Assembly (NCBI RefSeq): GCF_007990245.1
Contig: NZ_BJWG01000001.1
Location: forward strand, 496,001-560,000
Length of the DNA: 64,000 bases
Reading direction: 5' to 3'
Source of the DNA: Cellulomonas composti
GTDB lineage: Bacteria; Actinomycetota; Actinomycetes; Actinomycetales; Cellulomonadaceae
Of the stretch, positions 17,082 through 25,254 are shown piece after piece. Made by a program: the position numbers and the translations under genes. Below the pieces are notes generated by a model. It saw nothing but the letters and a program-made list of their open reading frames with translations, did no database searches and was not told the origin of the DNA. The first letter of the stretch is position 1; each line of letters opens with the position of its first letter.

Positions 17082-17326
17082 CCGCCGTCGCTGCGACCCG
17101 ACAGCGCTCGGGGCGCCTCCGACGGGGGCGCCCCTGCGCCGCCGGCGACCAACCGCAGCGGCGGAACGAGCCCGCCCGCGGCCAGCACCCCCAGCGCGGT
17201 CCGCTCCGCCTCGTCGAGCTCGAGGCGGCGTTCCTCGCGGCGGGTGGGCAGCCCGAGCACGAACGTCACCACGCAGTCCCCGCAGCCCGCGGGTCCCGCG
17301 GTGCATCCATCGCAGTCGATCCTCAT
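17051..17326 (-). CDS. Small cysteine-motif protein, function unknown
   Basis: A 91-aa product starting with CDGCTAGPAGCGDC at residues 5-18, a four-cysteine cluster (CxxC...CxxC) that could bind zinc or an Fe-S cluster. A central acidic helix (about 33-50, LELDEAERTALGVLAAGG) follows, then a Gly/Ser-rich tail. The ATG at 17326 is used; longer in-frame readings lack the conserved look. The 3' end overlaps fadD by 31 bp on the opposite strand. It sits just downstream of the NYN-domain gene and could share its transcript (59 bp gap). Small proteins of this type sit beside the DEDDh exonuclease in related genomes as I recall; the function is unknown. Confidence 0.65.
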   Translation of the reverse strand: MRIDCDGCTAGPAGCGDCVVTFVLGLPTRREERRLELDEAERTALGVLAAGGLVPPLRLVAGGAGAPPSEAPRALSGRSDGGQSWPGRVSS

Positions 17327-17385
17327 GCGCCGGACGGTAGCGACCCCCACCCACACGATCGCCGCGGCGGCCCGCGCCCGCGGGT

Positions 17386-18723
17386 TCAGGCGTGCTGGAG
17401 CCGGGCGACGAGGGTCGCCGACGGCACCACGTACGCACCCCGCGCCTCGACGTCGCGCACGACCTCCTGGTCGCTCGTCACGACGACGACGACACGCCCG
17501 GGCGGTTCCGCGGCGACGAGCCGACGGATGAGGTCGTCGGCGATCTCGCCGACCGAGAAGCGCACGCGCACACCGCGCACGGGCGCCGCGGTCGGCGCAC
17601 CGGCGTCCTCGCGCCCGTCGAAGCAGCAGGTCACCTCCGCACCCGTCCGGGCGGCAAGCCCTTCGAGCCCCTGCACGAGCCGACGACGCTGCTGCTCGAG
17701 CGTGAGCGCGTCGAACCACGTCTTGCTCACGTTGTAGCCGTCCACGACGAGGTGTGCGCGCGGCAACCGCAGCAGCTCCTCGAGCAGCGCGGGGTCGTCG
17801 ACCTGGCGGCCGCGCGAACCCGCGCGCACCGGTGCGCGCTCGCGCTCGGGTGCGACGAGGTCGGCCGGGAGCTCGGCCGCCGGCGGCAGCGCGAGCTCGG
17901 CGCGCAGACCGCTCGCGGCGTCGACGATCGAGTCCAGCAGCAGCCGGACCCGTACGTCCGCGAGCTGCTGCGCGACGCGGGCCTGGGCCCGCGCGTCCGA
18001 GCGCTCCGCCTGCGCCACGCGCCGGTCCGTGCTCGCCTGCTCGCGTTCCGCCACGGCGCGTGCGAGATCCTCCGCGGCCTCCTGGGCCGCCACGGCCGCC
18101 TGCGCCGCGGCCGTCCGGCCCTCGGCGCGTGCGCGATCCGCGTCCGAGCGCAGCCGTCGCATCTCGCGCTGCGCGGTCGCGAGCGCCTCCTGGGCCGAGC
18201 TCGCCAGCGCCCGAGCCTCTGCGAGCTCCGACCGGAGCCGCTCGACCTCGTGGCTCGCCCGCTCGGCGTCGCGGAGCGCGGCCGTCACGTCGGCCTGCGG
18301 CTCCGCCGGCTCCGGGAGGAACCGGGTCCAGTCACCGCCGAGCAGCCATGCCCCGGCCGCCGCCTCGAGCGAACGCACCGACCGCACCCCCTCTCCGGTC
18401 TCGTCGGGCGCGGTCTCGTCGGGCGCGGTCTCGTCGGGCGCGGTCCCGTCGGGCGCGGTCTCGTCGGGAGTCGGCCCGACGACGGACGCGAGGTCGGGAT
18501 GCACCTCGATCCAGGTGCGCGCGACGCGCGCGCGGAATGCGTCGTCGCCGAGCGCCGCCCACAGCGGCTGCGCACCCGCGCTCGCACGCACCCGCGGGGC
18601 GAAGCGGTGGACCCGGCGCAGCGTGGGCGGGACGGCGACCGCGTCCAGGCCCGACAACGTGTCGGCGGCAACCGCGACGAGCGCCGCCCGCAGCTGCGCG
18701 GGGACCGGCATCGGGCTGCTCAT
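17386..18723 (-). CDS. NYN (YacP-like) RNase-domain protein
   Basis: A 445-aa protein. The N-terminal third is globular (VVGPT ends at about 80). A coiled coil, strongly Ala/Arg/Glu-rich, spans about 115-240. A C-terminal NYN/PIN-like domain (about 318-445) has HLVVDGYNVSKTWF, CCFDGRED, RFSVGEIADDLIRRLV and VVVVTSDQEVVRDV, the acidic residues expected for a metal-dependent RNase such as Rae1/YacP. A DETAP pentapeptide is repeated at about 84-108 through 15-bp DNA repeats. The ATG at 18723 follows TAGGGT by 6 nt on the minus strand, suggesting leaderless expression. It is divergent from the DEDDh nuclease gene. Confidence 0.88.
   Translation of the reverse strand: MSSPMPVPAQLRAALVAVAADTLSGLDAVAVPPTLRRVHRFAPRVRASAGAQPLWAALGDDAFRARVARTWIEVHPDLASVVGPTPDETAPDGTAPDETAPDETAPDETGEGVRSVRSLEAAAGAWLLGGDWTRFLPEPAEPQADVTAALRDAERASHEVERLRSELAEARALASSAQEALATAQREMRRLRSDADRARAEGRTAAAQAAVAAQEAAEDLARAVAEREQASTDRRVAQAERSDARAQARVAQQLADVRVRLLLDSIVDAASGLRAELALPPAAELPADLVAPERERAPVRAGSRGRQVDDPALLEELLRLPRAHLVVDGYNVSKTWFDALTLEQQRRRLVQGLEGLAARTGAEVTCCFDGREDAGAPTAAPVRGVRVRFSVGEIADDLIRRLVAAEPPGRVVVVVTSDQEVVRDVEARGAYVVPSATLVARLQHA
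18401..18475. repeat. Five 15-bp in-frame tandem repeats inside the NYN gene
   Basis: Unit tcgtcgggcgcggtc repeats at 18401, 18416, 18431, 18446 (one change) and 18461 (diverged). Each encodes DETAP-like pentapeptides, so copy-number change keeps the frame. Confidence 0.92.
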
Positions 18724-18818
18724 CCAGCCACCCTAGGCCCGGACCACGACGCGCGCCCTGACGTGCGGCGATGCCGACGGAACCCCGCGTGTGGGTGGGG
18801 CTGGGTAACGTCCCCGGC

Positions 18819-20711
18819 ATGTCGCCCGTCCGCCGCCTGCGCCCCGTCTGGGCCGACGGCGCGGTCGCCACGACCGGGACCGCGGTCCAGCCGGGCCTCG
18901 ACGAGGTGGGCACGCCGCTCGCGGACGTCACGTTCGTCGTGGTCGACCTCGAGACGACCGGCAGCGCACCGGCAGAGTGCGGCATCACGGAGATCGGCGC
19001 GGTCAAGGTCCGCGGCGGCCAGGTGCTCGGCGAGTTCCAGACGCTCGTGGACCCGGGCGGCCCGGTGCCGCCGTTCATCCAGGTGCTCACGGGCATCACC
19101 ACGTCGATGCTCGTCGGCGCGCCGGTGATCGAGGACGTGCTGCCCCGCTTCCTCGAGTTCAGCCACGGCGCGGTGCTCGTGGCCCACAACGCGCCGTTCG
19201 ACATCGGGTTCCTGCGGGCCGCGGCGGCGCGCGGAGGCTACGCGTGGCCGGGGAACCGCGTGCTCGACACGGTGCGGCTCGCGCGGCGCGTCGTCACGCG
19301 CGACGAGGCGCCCAACCACAAGCTCGGGACGCTCGCGGCCCTGTTCGGCGCCTCGGTGACGCCCAACCACCGCGCGCTCGAGGACGCACGCGCCACGGTG
19401 GACGTGCTGCACGCACTGCTCGGCCGGCTGGGTCCGCTGGGCGTGACTCACCTCGAGGACCTCGACACCGCGACCGACCCGGTCCCGGCGGACGTCCGGC
19501 GCAAGCGCACGCTCGCCGACGGCCTGCCCGATGCTCCCGGCGTCTACCTGTTCCGCGGCCCGGACGACGAGGTGCTCTACGTCGGGACGTCGACGACGTC
19601 GCTGCGCAAGCGGGTGCGCTCGTACTTCACGTCGGCCGAGAAGCGCGGGCGGATCCTCGAGATGGTGCGCATCGCGCAGCGCGTGGACCCGGTGGTGTGC
19701 GCGACACCGTTGGAGGCCCGCGTGCGCGAGCTGCGGCTCATCGCCGAGCACGCACCCCGCTACAACCGGCGGTCACGCTTCCCGGAGCGCATGCCGTGGG
19801 TCCGTCTGACGAGTGAGCCGTACCCGCGCCTGTCCGTCGTGCGTGAGGTCCGCGACGAGGACGGAGCGGCCTACCTCGGCCCGTTCTCCTCGGCGGCAGC
19901 CGCCCAGCTCGCGGTCGAGGCGTTGCACGAGTCGTTCCCCGTGCGGCAGTGCACGCGACGGCTGCCGCTGGTCGCCGCTGCGGGCGCGTCGGCGTGCGTG
20001 CTCGCGGACATGGGTCGGTGCGGCGCTCCGTGCGTCGGCGGGCAGGACCGTGACACGTACGCCGAGGTCACGGCGCGCGTGCGGCGCGCGATGCTCGGCG
20101 ACCCGGCTCCCGTCGTCGCCGCGCACGCCGAGCGCATCGAGAACCTCGTCGCACAGCAGCGCTACGAGGAGGCCGCGACCGTGCGGGACCGGCTGGGCGC
20201 GTTCCTGCGCGGAGCGGCCCGGGCCCAGCGCGTCACGCCGCTGGCGTCGTGCGCGGAGGTCGTCGCCGCGCGACGCACCGACGACGGCGGCTGGGAGGTG
20301 GTCGTGGTGCGCCACGGGCGCCTGGCCGCGACGGCGCGCGTCGACCGGCACACCGATCCACGACCGGTGATCGAGACGCTGCGCGCGACGGCCGAGCACG
20401 TGCCCGCGCCCGTGCCCCCGTCGTCCGCCGCGCACCCTGAGGAGACCGACCTCGTGCTCGACTGGCTCGAGCGGCCCGGCGTTCGCCTGGTGCACGTCGA
20501 CACACCCTGGGCGATGCCCGCCCGCACGGCGCTCGCCAACGTCGACCCGGCCGCGGCGATCGCCGCGCACGCCGCCGAGGTCCGCGGGCTGGCGCACCCG
20601 ACTCCGGTCGCGGTCGAGGCGCACGACGCCGTCACGCGATCGGCCGCCGTGCGCGAGGCCGCGTCGCGCGAGGCCGCGTCGCGGGACGCGGCGGCGAGAC
20701 ACACGGCATGA
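18819..20711 (+). CDS. DEDDh 3'-5' exonuclease fused to a GIY-YIG/UvrC-like nuclease (Rv2191-like)
   Basis: A 630-aa fusion. The N-terminal half is a DnaQ-type exonuclease: VVVDLETTG (Exo I), HNAPFDIGFLR (Exo II) and NHRALEDARATVDVL (Exo III, DEDDh His). The second part (about 218-300) is a GIY-YIG domain: DAPGVYLFRGPDDEVLYVGTS, LRKRVRSYF, and an E in the RELRLIAEHAPRYN helix. A UvrC-like Cys/UVR-type region follows (CVLADMGRCGAPC, RYEEAATVRDRL). A role in DNA repair is inferred. The ATG at 18819 follows TAACGT by 7 nt. The C-terminus is built from near-identical 12-bp repeats (REAAS units). M. tuberculosis Rv2191 is the positional homologue. Confidence 0.93.
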   Translation: MSPVRRLRPVWADGAVATTGTAVQPGLDEVGTPLADVTFVVVDLETTGSAPAECGITEIGAVKVRGGQVLGEFQTLVDPGGPVPPFIQVLTGITTSMLVGAPVIEDVLPRFLEFSHGAVLVAHNAPFDIGFLRAAAARGGYAWPGNRVLDTVRLARRVVTRDEAPNHKLGTLAALFGASVTPNHRALEDARATVDVLHALLGRLGPLGVTHLEDLDTATDPVPADVRRKRTLADGLPDAPGVYLFRGPDDEVLYVGTSTTSLRKRVRSYFTSAEKRGRILEMVRIAQRVDPVVCATPLEARVRELRLIAEHAPRYNRRSRFPERMPWVRLTSEPYPRLSVVREVRDEDGAAYLGPFSSAAAAQLAVEALHESFPVRQCTRRLPLVAAAGASACVLADMGRCGAPCVGGQDRDTYAEVTARVRRAMLGDPAPVVAAHAERIENLVAQQRYEEAATVRDRLGAFLRGAARAQRVTPLASCAEVVAARRTDDGGWEVVVVRHGRLAATARVDRHTDPRPVIETLRATAEHVPAPVPPSSAAHPEETDLVLDWLERPGVRLVHVDTPWAMPARTALANVDPAAAIAAHAAEVRGLAHPTPVAVEAHDAVTRSAAVREAASREAASRDAAARHTA

Positions 20712-20718
20712 TGGCGAC

Positions 20719-21000
20719 ATGCTGACCGCCATCGTCATGATCGAGACCGAAGCGACGCGCATCCCCGAGGCGGCGGCCGCGATCGCCGACATCCGCGGTG
20801 TGAGCGAGGTGTACTCGGTCACGGGCGAGGTCGACCTCATCGCCGTCGTGCGCGTGCGCGAGCACGAACACCTGGCCGACGTCATCGCGGACAAGGTGAG
20901 CAAGGTCGACGGCGTCCTGCGCACGCAGACCTACATCGCGTTCCGCACCTACTCCCAGCACGACCTCGAGTCGGCCTTCGCCCTCGGTCTCGAGGACTGA
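20719..21000 (+). CDS. Lrp/AsnC ligand-binding (RAM) domain protein
   Basis: A 93-aa stand-alone RAM/SMC domain: MLTAIVMIETEATRIPEAA, the conserved GVSEVYSVTGEVDLIAVVRV core, then a helix and VDGVLRTQTYIAF. There is no HTH, so it cannot bind DNA like full-length Lrp; these proteins bind amino acids or modulate partners. The ATG at 20719 is 8 bp after the nuclease stop. A CATGAT hexamer 6 nt before the start hints at its own promoter. It is convergent with trpD; amino-acid sensing near a tryptophan gene is suggestive only. Confidence 0.88.
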   Translation: MLTAIVMIETEATRIPEAAAAIADIRGVSEVYSVTGEVDLIAVVRVREHEHLADVIADKVSKVDGVLRTQTYIAFRTYSQHDLESAFALGLED

Positions 21001-21010
21001 GCAGCCCTCG

Positions 21011-21044
21011 GTCAGGTCAGGCGGTCCCGTCAGGTCAGGCGGTC
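21011..21044. repeat. 16-bp duplicated element across the trpD stop codon
   Basis: Two perfect copies of gtcaggtcaggcggtc (21011-21026 and 21029-21044) are separated by 2 bp. The trpD stop (21035-21037) is inside the second copy. No hairpin terminator is evident between the convergent genes. Confidence 0.9.
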
Positions 21045-22075
21045 GCCGCGGTCCAGCGGTCGAGCACGGTGGCCGCCGCACCCGAGTCGATCGCGGCGCG
21101 TGCGAGCTCGGCGCCCGCCAGGAGCCGGGTACCCAGGTCGCCCGCGTCCGGGCGCACGAGCGTGCCGTCCGCGACGAGCCCGGCCGCCGCGTTGAGCAGC
21201 ACGGTCTCCCGCACCGCTCCGGCAGCACCGTCCAGGAGCCGACGAGCGACGTCCGCGTTGTACGCGGCGTCGGCCCCGCGCAGCTCGTCGAGAGTCACAG
21301 GTGGCACACCGAGGCTCGGCCAGTCGATGACCTGCTCGTCGACCACGCCGTCGCGCACCTCCCAGACGCGCGTCGGGCCGGTGGCCGCGATCTCGTCGAG
21401 CCCGTCCTCGCCCCGGAAGACGATCGCGTTCTTGCCGCGCGCGGCCAGCACCCCGGCGATCACGCCCGCCATGCGCGCGTCCGCCACGCCGATCGCACCG
21501 GCGTGCGGCTGCGCAGGGTTGGTGAGCGGGCCGAGGAAGTTGAAGGTCGTCGCGATGCCGAGTCCCGCGCGGGCGGGGCCGGCGTGCCGGAACGAGGGGT
21601 GGAACACCTGCGCGAAGCAGAAGGTGATGCCCGCCTCCTGCGCCACCTGGGCCACGCGCTCGGGCGGGTGGTCGAGCCGGATGCCGAGAGCCTCGAGGAC
21701 GTCCGCGGAACCCGACGACGACGACGCGGCCCGGTTGCCGTGCTTGACGACGCGCAGGCCCGTGCCCGCGATCACGAGCGCGGACATCGTCGAGATGTTC
21801 ACGGTGTGGGCACGGTCTCCGCCGGTGCCGACGATGTCGACCGTGCGGCCCGGCACCGAGATCCGGATCGCGTGCGCGAGCATGGTGTCGGCGAGGCCGC
21901 GCAGCTCGTCGACCGTCTCACCCTTGGCGCGCAGCGCGACGAGGAAGCCGGCGATCTGCACGGGCGAGGCAGCGCCGTTCATGATCTCGTCCATGGCCCA
22001 CGACGACTGCTCGGCCGTGAGGTCGCGCTTCGCGACGAGCCAGGTCAGCAGGTCGGGCCAGGTGTACGCGCTCAT
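21035..22075 (-). CDS. trpD: Anthranilate phosphoribosyltransferase
   Basis: Second step of tryptophan synthesis (anthranilate + PRPP). The 346-aa protein has the PRPP motif [17 protein letters not shown] (about 79-95), [18 protein letters not shown], and the metal-binding acidic motif GEDGLDE (DE pair). Its ATG at 22075 overlaps the TGA of the upstream receiver-like gene as ATGA, so the two are coupled. Other trp genes are absent, as in M. tuberculosis where trpD (Rv2192c) is also detached and next to ctaE. Confidence 0.96.
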   Translation of the reverse strand: MSAYTWPDLLTWLVAKRDLTAEQSSWAMDEIMNGAASPVQIAGFLVALRAKGETVDELRGLADTMLAHAIRISVPGRTVDIVGTGGDRAHTVNISTMSALVIAGTGLRVVKHGNRAASSSSGSADVLEALGIRLDHPPERVAQVAQEAGITFCFAQVFHPSFRHAGPARAGLGIATTFNFLGPLTNPAQPHAGAIGVADARMAGVIAGVLAARGKNAIVFRGEDGLDEIAATGPTRVWEVRDGVVDEQVIDWPSLGVPPVTLDELRGADAAYNADVARRLLDGAAGAVRETVLLNAAAGLVADGTLVRPDAGDLGTRLLAGAELARAAIDSGAAATVLDRWTAATA

Positions 22076-22500
22076 CCCGCCGCGGCGCCCGCGCTCGGCT
22101 CGAGCAGCTCGGCGACGACCGCCTGCACCTCGATCGGGTCCAGCGGGCGGCTGACGAACGCGTCGGCGTTGGACCAGGTGGCGAGCCAGGCGTCCTCCGG
22201 GCGGCCGGTGAGCACCAGTGCGGGCGGGCAGTTGTAGATCTCGTCCTTGAGCTGGCGCGCCAGGCCGAGGCCACCGACCTTGTCCGCCTCGCCGTCCAGC
22301 ACGAGCAGGTCGACGCCGCCGGCCTCGACGACGCCGATCACGGCGGCCGCCGTGGCGACCTCGTGCCAGCGGATCTCCGGTGCGCCGTGCCGCAGCCGGC
22401 CGCCGACCGCGAGTCGCACCTGTCGGCGCGCCTCGACGTCGTCGCTGTACAGGACGATCAGCGGTCCGGCCGCGCGGTCCGCGGTGTTCGCCGTACTCAT
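22072..22500 (-). CDS. Response-regulator receiver-like protein, no output domain
   Basis: A 142-aa single-domain protein with a CheY-like pattern. There is an acidic pair after strand 1 (VLYSDD), a candidate phospho-Asp in [11 protein letters not shown], a Thr at the end of strand 4 (ALVLTGR), and [11 protein letters not shown] where Arg replaces the usual conserved Lys of KP. Loss of that Lys suggests altered or no phosphorylation. There is no DNA-binding domain and no adjacent sensor kinase. It is translationally coupled (ATGA) to trpD. The ATG at 22500 follows a GAGG-type RBS (GGTGAGGGACCCAC). Its role is unknown. Confidence 0.8.
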   Translation of the reverse strand: MSTANTADRAAGPLIVLYSDDVEARRQVRLAVGGRLRHGAPEIRWHEVATAAAVIGVVEAGGVDLLVLDGEADKVGGLGLARQLKDEIYNCPPALVLTGRPEDAWLATWSNADAFVSRPLDPIEVQAVVAELLEPSAGAAAG

Positions 22501-22654
22501 GTGGGTCCCTCACCTCGTCGTCGACGTGCGTCCGAAGGGCATCTTGGCACGACGAGCGCGCGAAGAACCGCCGGGCCCGCCCGCGACCCACCGTCGGCGT
22601 CCGCGACACGGGCACGCGACGGCGCAGATGCCCTCGCGGGAACCCCCGGGAGCC

Positions 22655-22740
22655 TGACATCATGACGATGTGACATATCCCGCGCGCCGACACTGGGCCC
22701 AATGGCCCATGCGCAGCCTGGTTCGGCCATAATGGCGTCC
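22655..22740 (+). promoter_or_regulatory. Promoter and candidate operators upstream of ctaE-qcrCAB
   Basis: CATAAT (22728-22733) lies 7 nt before the GTG at 22741 and fits a -10 box of a leaderless mRNA. Upstream are a perfect inverted repeat TGGGCC-caat-GGCCCA (22694-22709), a small palindrome ACATC-atgac-GATGT (22657-22671) and two TGACAT copies 16 bp apart. These are candidate binding sites for a respiratory regulator; none is assigned. Confidence 0.5.
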
Positions 22741-23379
22741 GTGTCGACCGCAACGGCTGCCCCCCACACAGCTCCGCACGTGAGCGTCAACCGACCGAAC
22801 CCTGTCTCGGTCGGGACGATCGTGTGGCTCGCCAGCGAGCTCATGTTCTTCGCCGGCCTGTTCGCGATGTACTTCACGGTGCGCGCCGCGGTGCCCGAGG
22901 AGTGGGCCGAGCAGACGCAGAAGCTCAACCTGACCTTCGCGGCGATCAACACGACCGTCCTGGTGCTGTCGTCGGTGACGTGCCAGATGGGCGTGTGGGC
23001 CGCCGAGCGGTTCCAGCCCGTGCGCACCGGCTCACTGATCCAGGTGAACCGCTGGGGCATGAACGAGTGGATGACGCTCACCTACCTCATGGGCGCGTTC
23101 TTCGTCGGCGGTCAGATCTTCGAGTACGCCGAGCTGGTGAGCGAGGGCCTGACGATCTCGTCGAGCCCCTACGGCTCGGTGTTCTACCTGACGACGGGCT
23201 TCCACGGCCTGCACGTGCTCGGCGGCCTGATCGCCTTCCTGTTCCTGCTCGGCCGCTCGTTCTCGGCCAAGCGGTTCGGTCATCACGAGGCGACGACGGC
23301 GATCGTGACGTCCTACTACTGGCACTTCGTCGACGTCGTCTGGATCGCGCTGTTCGCGGTCATCTACCTGCTGCGCTGA
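22741..23379 (+). CDS. ctaE: Cytochrome c oxidase subunit III
   Basis: Subunit of the aa3-type oxidase in the actinobacterial bc1-aa3 supercomplex. The 212-aa form has five predicted TM helices: [21 protein letters not shown], an [20 protein letters not shown] helix, [16 protein letters not shown], the [20 protein letters not shown] helix and the C-terminal [20 protein letters not shown]. The GTG at 22741 is preferred on promoter geometry; in-frame ATGs at 22702 and 22732 are alternatives, the latter inside the -10 element. It heads the ctaE-qcrC-qcrA-qcrB cluster, the same order as Rv2193-Rv2196. Confidence 0.95.
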   Translation: MSTATAAPHTAPHVSVNRPNPVSVGTIVWLASELMFFAGLFAMYFTVRAAVPEEWAEQTQKLNLTFAAINTTVLVLSSVTCQMGVWAAERFQPVRTGSLIQVNRWGMNEWMTLTYLMGAFFVGGQIFEYAELVSEGLTISSSPYGSVFYLTTGFHGLHVLGGLIAFLFLLGRSFSAKRFGHHEATTAIVTSYYWHFVDVVWIALFAVIYLLR

Positions 23380-23431
23380 CGCCCGCAGCCCTCCAGCCCC
23401 CCGACCCCCAGCGCGAGACGAGGATCGATCC

Positions 23432-24220
23432 GTGAAGGCACTCGCAGCCCGCAGGCACGACCGGCGCGCGCCGGCCCTGCTCCTCCTGCTGGCGCTGCTG
23501 CTGGTCGGCGGCGCGTACGCCGTGCTCGTCCCTTCGTCCGCCGACGCGGCCACGACGAAGACGGCGACCGCGGACGACGTCGCCACCGGCGAGAAGCTGT
23601 TCCAGGCGAACTGCGCGACATGCCACGGCGCGTCCGCCTCCGGCACCGCCAGCGCCCCGTCGCTCATCGGCGTCGGCGCGGCGGCGGTCGACTTCCAGGT
23701 CGGCACGGGACGCATGCCGATGCAGTCCGACGGACCGCAGGCACCCTCCAAGCCCGTCGTGTTCGACGACGAGCAGATCAGCCAGCTCGCGGCGTACGTG
23801 GCCTCGCTCGGCGTCGGCCCGGCGATCCCGACCGAGGACATGGTCGACCCGTCGAAGGGTGACCCGGCCAACGGCATGGCACTGTTCCGCACCAACTGCG
23901 CGATGTGCCACAACGCCGTCGGCGCGGGCGGTGCGCTCTCGCAGGGCAAGTTCGCCCCGAACCTCTGGGAAACCACTCCCACCCATATCTACGAGGCCAT
24001 GCTGACCGGCCCGCAGTCGATGCCGGTGTTCAACGACGCCAACCTCACGCCCGAGGAGAAGCGCAACATCATCGCGTTCATCGACGAGCAGGGTGAGGTC
24101 TCTCCCGGCGGTCTCGACCTCGGTTCGATCGGTCCGGTGAGCGAGGGCCTGTGGGCCTGGGTCGTCGGCCTCGGTCTGCTCATCGGTATCTCAGTCTGGA
24201 TCGGAGCGAAGTCCTCGTGA
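23432..24220 (+). CDS. qcrC: Cytochrome bc1 complex diheme cytochrome c subunit
   Basis: A membrane-anchored cytochrome cc of 262 aa that passes electrons from the bc1 complex straight to CtaC, replacing soluble cytochrome c. The N-terminal signal/TM segment (about 14-33) is followed by two heme c sites, CATCH (about 58-62) and CAMCH (about 157-161), with Met ligands plausible in GRMPMQ and SMPVF. A C-terminal TM helix (WAWVVGLGLLIGISVWIG) ends the protein. The GTG at 23432 lies 53 bp after ctaE. Its stop overlaps the qcrA start as GTGA. Confidence 0.96.
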   Translation: MKALAARRHDRRAPALLLLLALLLVGGAYAVLVPSSADAATTKTATADDVATGEKLFQANCATCHGASASGTASAPSLIGVGAAAVDFQVGTGRMPMQSDGPQAPSKPVVFDDEQISQLAAYVASLGVGPAIPTEDMVDPSKGDPANGMALFRTNCAMCHNAVGAGGALSQGKFAPNLWETTPTHIYEAMLTGPQSMPVFNDANLTPEEKRNIIAFIDEQGEVSPGGLDLGSIGPVSEGLWAWVVGLGLLIGISVWIGAKSS

Positions 24221-25254
24221 GCACGCACGACCCCCACAGCGACGTCGTCGTGCACGGCGAGGGCGAGCTGCCCGATCGGTTCGACGACCCCGGGCTGCAC
24301 GAGCACAAGCCCCGGCAGGCGGATGTCGACCCCAAGGTCGCCAAGCGCGTCGAGCGACAGGTGCTCTTCCTGTTCACGCTCTCGATCCTCGGCACGATCG
24401 GCGTCGTCTGGGCCTACTTCGCGCTGCCGCCGGGCGAGACCCCGGACTCGATGCGTACGTCCAACGTGGTGCTGGGTGTCTGCCTCGCCCTGAGCCTGCT
24501 GGGCATCGGCATCGGCGGCAACCACTACATCAAGGTGCTGATGAGCAACCGCGAGTACGTCGAGGAGCGCCACGAACAGCGCTCCAGCGACGAGACCCGC
24601 GAGATCGCCGTCCAGATGCTCAAGGACGGCGCGCAGGACTCGGGCCTGAGCCGACGCGGCGCGCTCGTCGGCGCCGGGCTCACCGCGCTCGCGCTGTTCC
24701 CGCTCGCGATCGTCGTGCCGCTGATCGGCAACGTCGGCGAGGACTGGAACGTCCGCAAGTTCAAGCACACGATGTGGAAGAAGGGCACCCGCCTCGCGAC
24801 CGACCCCCAGGGCCGCCCGATCAAGGCGTCCGACGTCACGATCGGCGACGTCTGGCACGTCATCCCCGACGGCCTCAACGAGCTCGAGCACGGCAAGCTC
24901 GACGAGAAGGCCAAGGCGATCGTGCTGCTGGTCCGCCTCGACCCGCGCGACCTCAAGTCCGACCAGTCGCCCGCGGGTGAGACCTGGGGCTACGACGGCA
25001 TCGTCGCGTACTCCAAGGTGTGCACCCACGTCGGCTGCCCGGTGGCGCTCTACGAGCAGCAGACGCACCACCTGCTGTGCCCCTGCCACCAGTCGACGTT
25101 CGACGTCGCCGACGCGTGCAAGGTGGTGTTCGGTCCCGCGAAGCGGCCGCTGCCGCAGCTGCCGATCACCGTCGACGACGAGGGTTACCTGGTCGCCCAG
25201 AGCGACTTCCACGAGCCCGTCGGCCCGAGCTTCTGGGAGCGTGCGACGAAGTGA
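24217..25254 (+). CDS. qcrA: Cytochrome bc1 complex Rieske iron-sulfur subunit
   Basis: A 345-aa Rieske protein with the actinobacterial three-TM N-terminal extension: VLFLFTLSILGTIGVVWAYF, VVLGVCLALSLLGIGIGG and LVGAGLTALALFPLAIVVPLIG. The [2Fe-2S] ligands are in CTHVGC and CPCHQS, with the two Cys-His pairs intact. An acidic His-rich N-terminus faces the cytoplasm. The GTG at 24217 overlaps the qcrC TGA, and the 3' end overlaps qcrB in the same GTGA manner, indicating strict co-translation of QcrC, QcrA and QcrB. Confidence 0.97.
   Translation: MSTHDPHSDVVVHGEGELPDRFDDPGLHEHKPRQADVDPKVAKRVERQVLFLFTLSILGTIGVVWAYFALPPGETPDSMRTSNVVLGVCLALSLLGIGIGGNHYIKVLMSNREYVEERHEQRSSDETREIAVQMLKDGAQDSGLSRRGALVGAGLTALALFPLAIVVPLIGNVGEDWNVRKFKHTMWKKGTRLATDPQGRPIKASDVTIGDVWHVIPDGLNELEHGKLDEKAKAIVLLVRLDPRDLKSDQSPAGETWGYDGIVAYSKVCTHVGCPVALYEQQTHHLLCPCHQSTFDVADACKVVFGPAKRPLPQLPITVDDEGYLVAQSDFHEPVGPSFWERATK

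Noticed and set aside
14910-17438. Very long minus-strand frame (over 800 codons) opposite fadD
   Set aside because: Covers the glk start, all of fadD and the small cysteine gene in another frame; His/Arg/Val-rich with no domain.
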